From contig JAFOCI010000074.1 in the NCBI GenBank assembly GCA_017381365.1, forward strand, positions 1 through 42,924: a DNA stretch of 42,924 nucleotides, read 5' to 3'. Origin of the DNA: Treponema sp. GTDB lineage: Bacteria > Spirochaetota > Spirochaetia > Treponematales > Treponemataceae. Each line of letters starts with the position of its first letter. Position 1 is the first letter of the stretch. Below are positions 40,789-42,924 of this stretch, piece after piece. Below the pieces are notes generated by a model. It saw nothing but the letters and a program-made list of their open reading frames with translations, was not told where the DNA came from and did no database searches. The translations under genes were made by a program, and so were the position numbers.

Positions 40789-42621
40789 ATGTGTGGAATC
40801 GTGGGTTATGTTGGTGCCAGTAATTCTGTGCCTTATTTGTTGAATGGTCTTAAAAAACTGGAATACCGGGGTTATGATTCTTCTGGGATTGTTGTTGGTA
40901 AAATTGAAAATGGAGAACCTAAATTTTATTTGTATAAAAAAGCGGGAAAACTTTCCCAGTTAGTGGGTGTTTTGCCAAAAGATTTGTCTGGTTCCTGGGG
41001 AATTGGTCATACTCGATGGGCTACTCATGGGCTTGTTACTGACCAGAATGCCCATCCTTTTTATTCAAATAATGGAAAAATAGCTGTTGTTCATAATGGT
41101 ATTATCGAAAATTTTTCTAATTTGCGGGCTCAGCTTAAACAAGACGGAGTAAATTTTTCTTCGGAAACTGATTCTGAAGTGATTCCAAATCTTGTTGAAA
41201 AGTATTATGAGGGCAATTTACTTGAAGCTGTTCAGAAGGCTTTGAATGATGTGATTGGAACATGGGCTTTGGAAATTACCTGCATTGATGAACCTAACAA
41301 AATTGTTGTAGCAAAACGCGGTAGTCCTCTTGTTATTGGTATTTCGGATGGAACTTATTATATAGCTTCTGATGTAAATGCTATTGTTGGAAATACTAAG
41401 CAGGTTGTTTATCTTGAAGATGGCGATATTGTTGAAGTAACTGCTGATGGTTTGAAATTTCCGTTGATGCAGAATAATGATTATGCTAAGCGTATTGAAG
41501 AAATTACGATTAATGAACAGGAAACAGAAAAATGCGGCTACGATACATACATGGAAAAGGAAATTAACGAGCAGCCGGATAGTGTTGCAAGAGCTTTTGC
41601 AGGTCGTTTTGATATGGAAAAGGCAACTGCAAAGCTTAGTGGTTACGAAGATGATATTTTTCAGCGTACAAATAAGATTACAGCAATTTGTGCTGGTTCT
41701 TCTTACTATTCAAGTTTGTTTGGTGGTGCGTTGATTGAAAAATATGCTCGTATTCCTTTTTATGCTGAAATTTCCAGTGAGTTTGCATTTAAAAATCCAA
41801 TTGTTGGCAAGGATGATGTTTATATTGCAGTAAGTCAGTCGGGAGAAACGGCTGATACCCGAGATGCAATGACAGAAATTCACGAAAAAGGCGGAAAGGT
41901 TTTTGGTATCTGTAATGTTCCAAGTTCTACTATTGCCCGTGAATCTGATGGCGGTGCTTTTATGCATGCGGGGGTTGAAATTGCAGTTGCTTCTACAAAA
42001 GCTTTTTCTAATACGGTAATGATTTATTATCTTCTTGCATTGAAATTTGCAAGACAGCGTGGTATGAGCAAGGAATGTGGTATTAAATTTATTGAAAGTA
42101 TTTTGCAGCAACCGCGTCTTATTAGGGAATCTCTTAAGAATTCAAAAAAGATTGAAGCCCTTGCAAAAAAATATTCTAAAGCAAATGACTTTTTGTTTCT
42201 TGGTCGTGGTTTGATGTACCCGATTGCTATGGAAGGTGCGTTGAAATTAAAAGAAATTTCGTATATTCATGCGGAAGCTTTTGCCAGTGGAGAAATTAAA
42301 CATGGACCTATAGCTCTTGTAAATGAAAATACTCCAAGTGTTTTCCTTGTTCCTGATGATTGTACACGACCTATGGTTATTTCTAATATTAAGGAAATTA
42401 AAGCTCGTAAAGGTCCTGTAATTGCAATTGGTGTTGAAGGGGATAAAGAACTGGAATCAATTGTTGACGATTTTGTATCTGTTCCAAAGATTGAAAACAA
42501 GGATTTTTATGCTTTGCCTATGCTGGTTTTGTGTCAGCTTTTTGCTTTTTATATGGCAAAAGAATTGGGTTGCGATGTGGATCAGCCTAGAAATCTGGCA
42601 AAAAGCGTTACAACCAGATAA
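40789..42621 (+). CDS. glmS: Glutamine:fructose-6-phosphate aminotransferase GlmS
   Basis: GlmS makes glucosamine-6-phosphate, the first step toward peptidoglycan amino sugars. The protein is 610 aa, the usual length. The start is set at MCGIVGYVG (40789), which exposes the catalytic Cys after Met removal; GGAG lies 6 nt upstream. Glutaminase motifs GHTRWATHG and HNGII, then two SIS domains with CAGSSYYSSLFG, SQSGETADT and the C-terminal QPRNLAKSVT are visible. No glmS ribozyme-like leader is recognised in the 40663-40788 interval. Confidence 0.95.
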   Translation: MCGIVGYVGASNSVPYLLNGLKKLEYRGYDSSGIVVGKIENGEPKFYLYKKAGKLSQLVGVLPKDLSGSWGIGHTRWATHGLVTDQNAHPFYSNNGKIAVVHNGIIENFSNLRAQLKQDGVNFSSETDSEVIPNLVEKYYEGNLLEAVQKALNDVIGTWALEITCIDEPNKIVVAKRGSPLVIGISDGTYYIASDVNAIVGNTKQVVYLEDGDIVEVTADGLKFPLMQNNDYAKRIEEITINEQETEKCGYDTYMEKEINEQPDSVARAFAGRFDMEKATAKLSGYEDDIFQRTNKITAICAGSSYYSSLFGGALIEKYARIPFYAEISSEFAFKNPIVGKDDVYIAVSQSGETADTRDAMTEIHEKGGKVFGICNVPSSTIARESDGGAFMHAGVEIAVASTKAFSNTVMIYYLLALKFARQRGMSKECGIKFIESILQQPRLIRESLKNSKKIEALAKKYSKANDFLFLGRGLMYPIAMEGALKLKEISYIHAEAFASGEIKHGPIALVNENTPSVFLVPDDCTRPMVISNIKEIKARKGPVIAIGVEGDKELESIVDDFVSVPKIENKDFYALPMLVLCQLFAFYMAKELGCDVDQPRNLAKSVTTR

Positions 42622-42714
42622 GAGTTTGTTTCTGCTTAAAATTAATCTGGTTGCCTGAAAAATATGTTCTGCGGTTATTGAGTTGTGTTGAAAACATTTC
42701 GTTTATTGTTATGT

Positions 42715-42776
42715 TCATTTCGACGAGTGGTTCCTGAGCCCTTCGACAGGCTCAGGAACCACCTGTCGAAGGGCTC
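42715..42776. repeat. Dispersed repeat copy 2 with two competing hairpins
   Basis: Bases 42715-42739 are the exact reverse complement of 21626-21650. The following sequence can fold as GGTTCCTGAGCC/GGCTCAGGAACC (42729-42740/42749-42760) or as GAGCCCTTCGACAGG/CCTGTCGAAGGGCTC (42736-42750/42762-42776), both perfect and mutually exclusive. CTTCGACAGGCTCAGG is a motif I recall as recurring in many bacterial genomes. The rest of the 42622-42924 gap is A/T-rich and shows no gene. Confidence 0.75.
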
Positions 42777-42924
42777 AATGACTGTTAGTTATATTACTTA
42801 TTTAGCCCGAAATTCGAGTTTTTTGAAAATTAAACATAAAATTGATTTTACAAAAAAATTGTTTAATTATGAAAATACGGGAAGGAAGAAAGAGGCTGGC
42901 AAAAACATTCGCAAGTCGGAAACG

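Noticed and set aside
42869..42924. Plus-strand ORF running off the right edge (MKIREGRKRLAK)
   Set aside because: Only 18 codons, no ribosome site, A/T-rich non-coding surroundings.

Overview
The window is a low-GC stretch of bacterial chromosome that reads as a spirochaete, most likely a Treponema species. The evidence is the gene content: an archaeal/eukaryotic-type PheS (known from spirochaetes), a DUF5312-like protein, an M23 peptidase-bactofilin-YaaR-RicT cluster, FlgM, NfnAB, a PilZ-like protein and many exported proteins without obvious relatives. No rRNA, complete tRNA or CRISPR array is visible. The species assignment is inference.

Positions 1-4868 are an accessory region with all clear genes on the minus strand. 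It holds a three-gene GATC-type restriction-modification system (N6-adenine methylase, PD-(D/E)XK nuclease, DpnA-like second methylase), two zinc-ribbon mini-proteins, a DUF697-like membrane protein, an unknown 187-aa protein, and a small membrane protein split over a canonical -1 slippery heptamer. Three imperfect palindromes with attC-like ends (119-183, 3637-3752, 4672-4756) and a possible partial one (2546-2582) suggest integron cassettes without a visible integrase. A tRNA-like miniature (T-arm plus acceptor stem) lies between two of these genes.

Positions 4869-14237 hold an M14 carboxypeptidase lipoprotein whose end runs into a relic of preA, then pheS, then a minus-strand operon tatD-dus-DUF5312-GAF/GGDEF-rhomboid-exported protein-exported protein. 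The last gene carries an amber codon at position 3. Positions 14238-17172 are the envelope/cytoskeleton operon M23 peptidase-bactofilin-YaaR-RicT. Then come a methyltransferase and a PilZ-like gene (minus) and tex (plus). Positions 21802-26405 hold a large lipoprotein and an acidic-repeat surface or barrel-like protein.

Positions 26506-28831 encode NfnAB. Behind nfnB lies the oddest structure in the window. The last 17 codons of nfnB occur three times, separated by a palindromic spacer, and every copy differs from the others only at synonymous sites. One spacer is split by a 118-bp MITE-like insertion with an 8-bp target duplication. The rest (29483-42621) is chromosomal: a GerMN protein, a 7TM/PAS/degenerate-GGDEF protein, an exported protein, proS, an SDF-type symporter, a leaderless unknown gene, an ATPase-HDOD fusion, a TrmH methyltransferase, flgM, rsmI and glmS. 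Palindromic dispersed repeats occur at 21626 and 42715.

Several genes have a -10 box only 6-12 nt before the start codon and no Shine-Dalgarno, so leaderless mRNAs look common here. No database search was possible; family calls rest on motifs and recalled family features.
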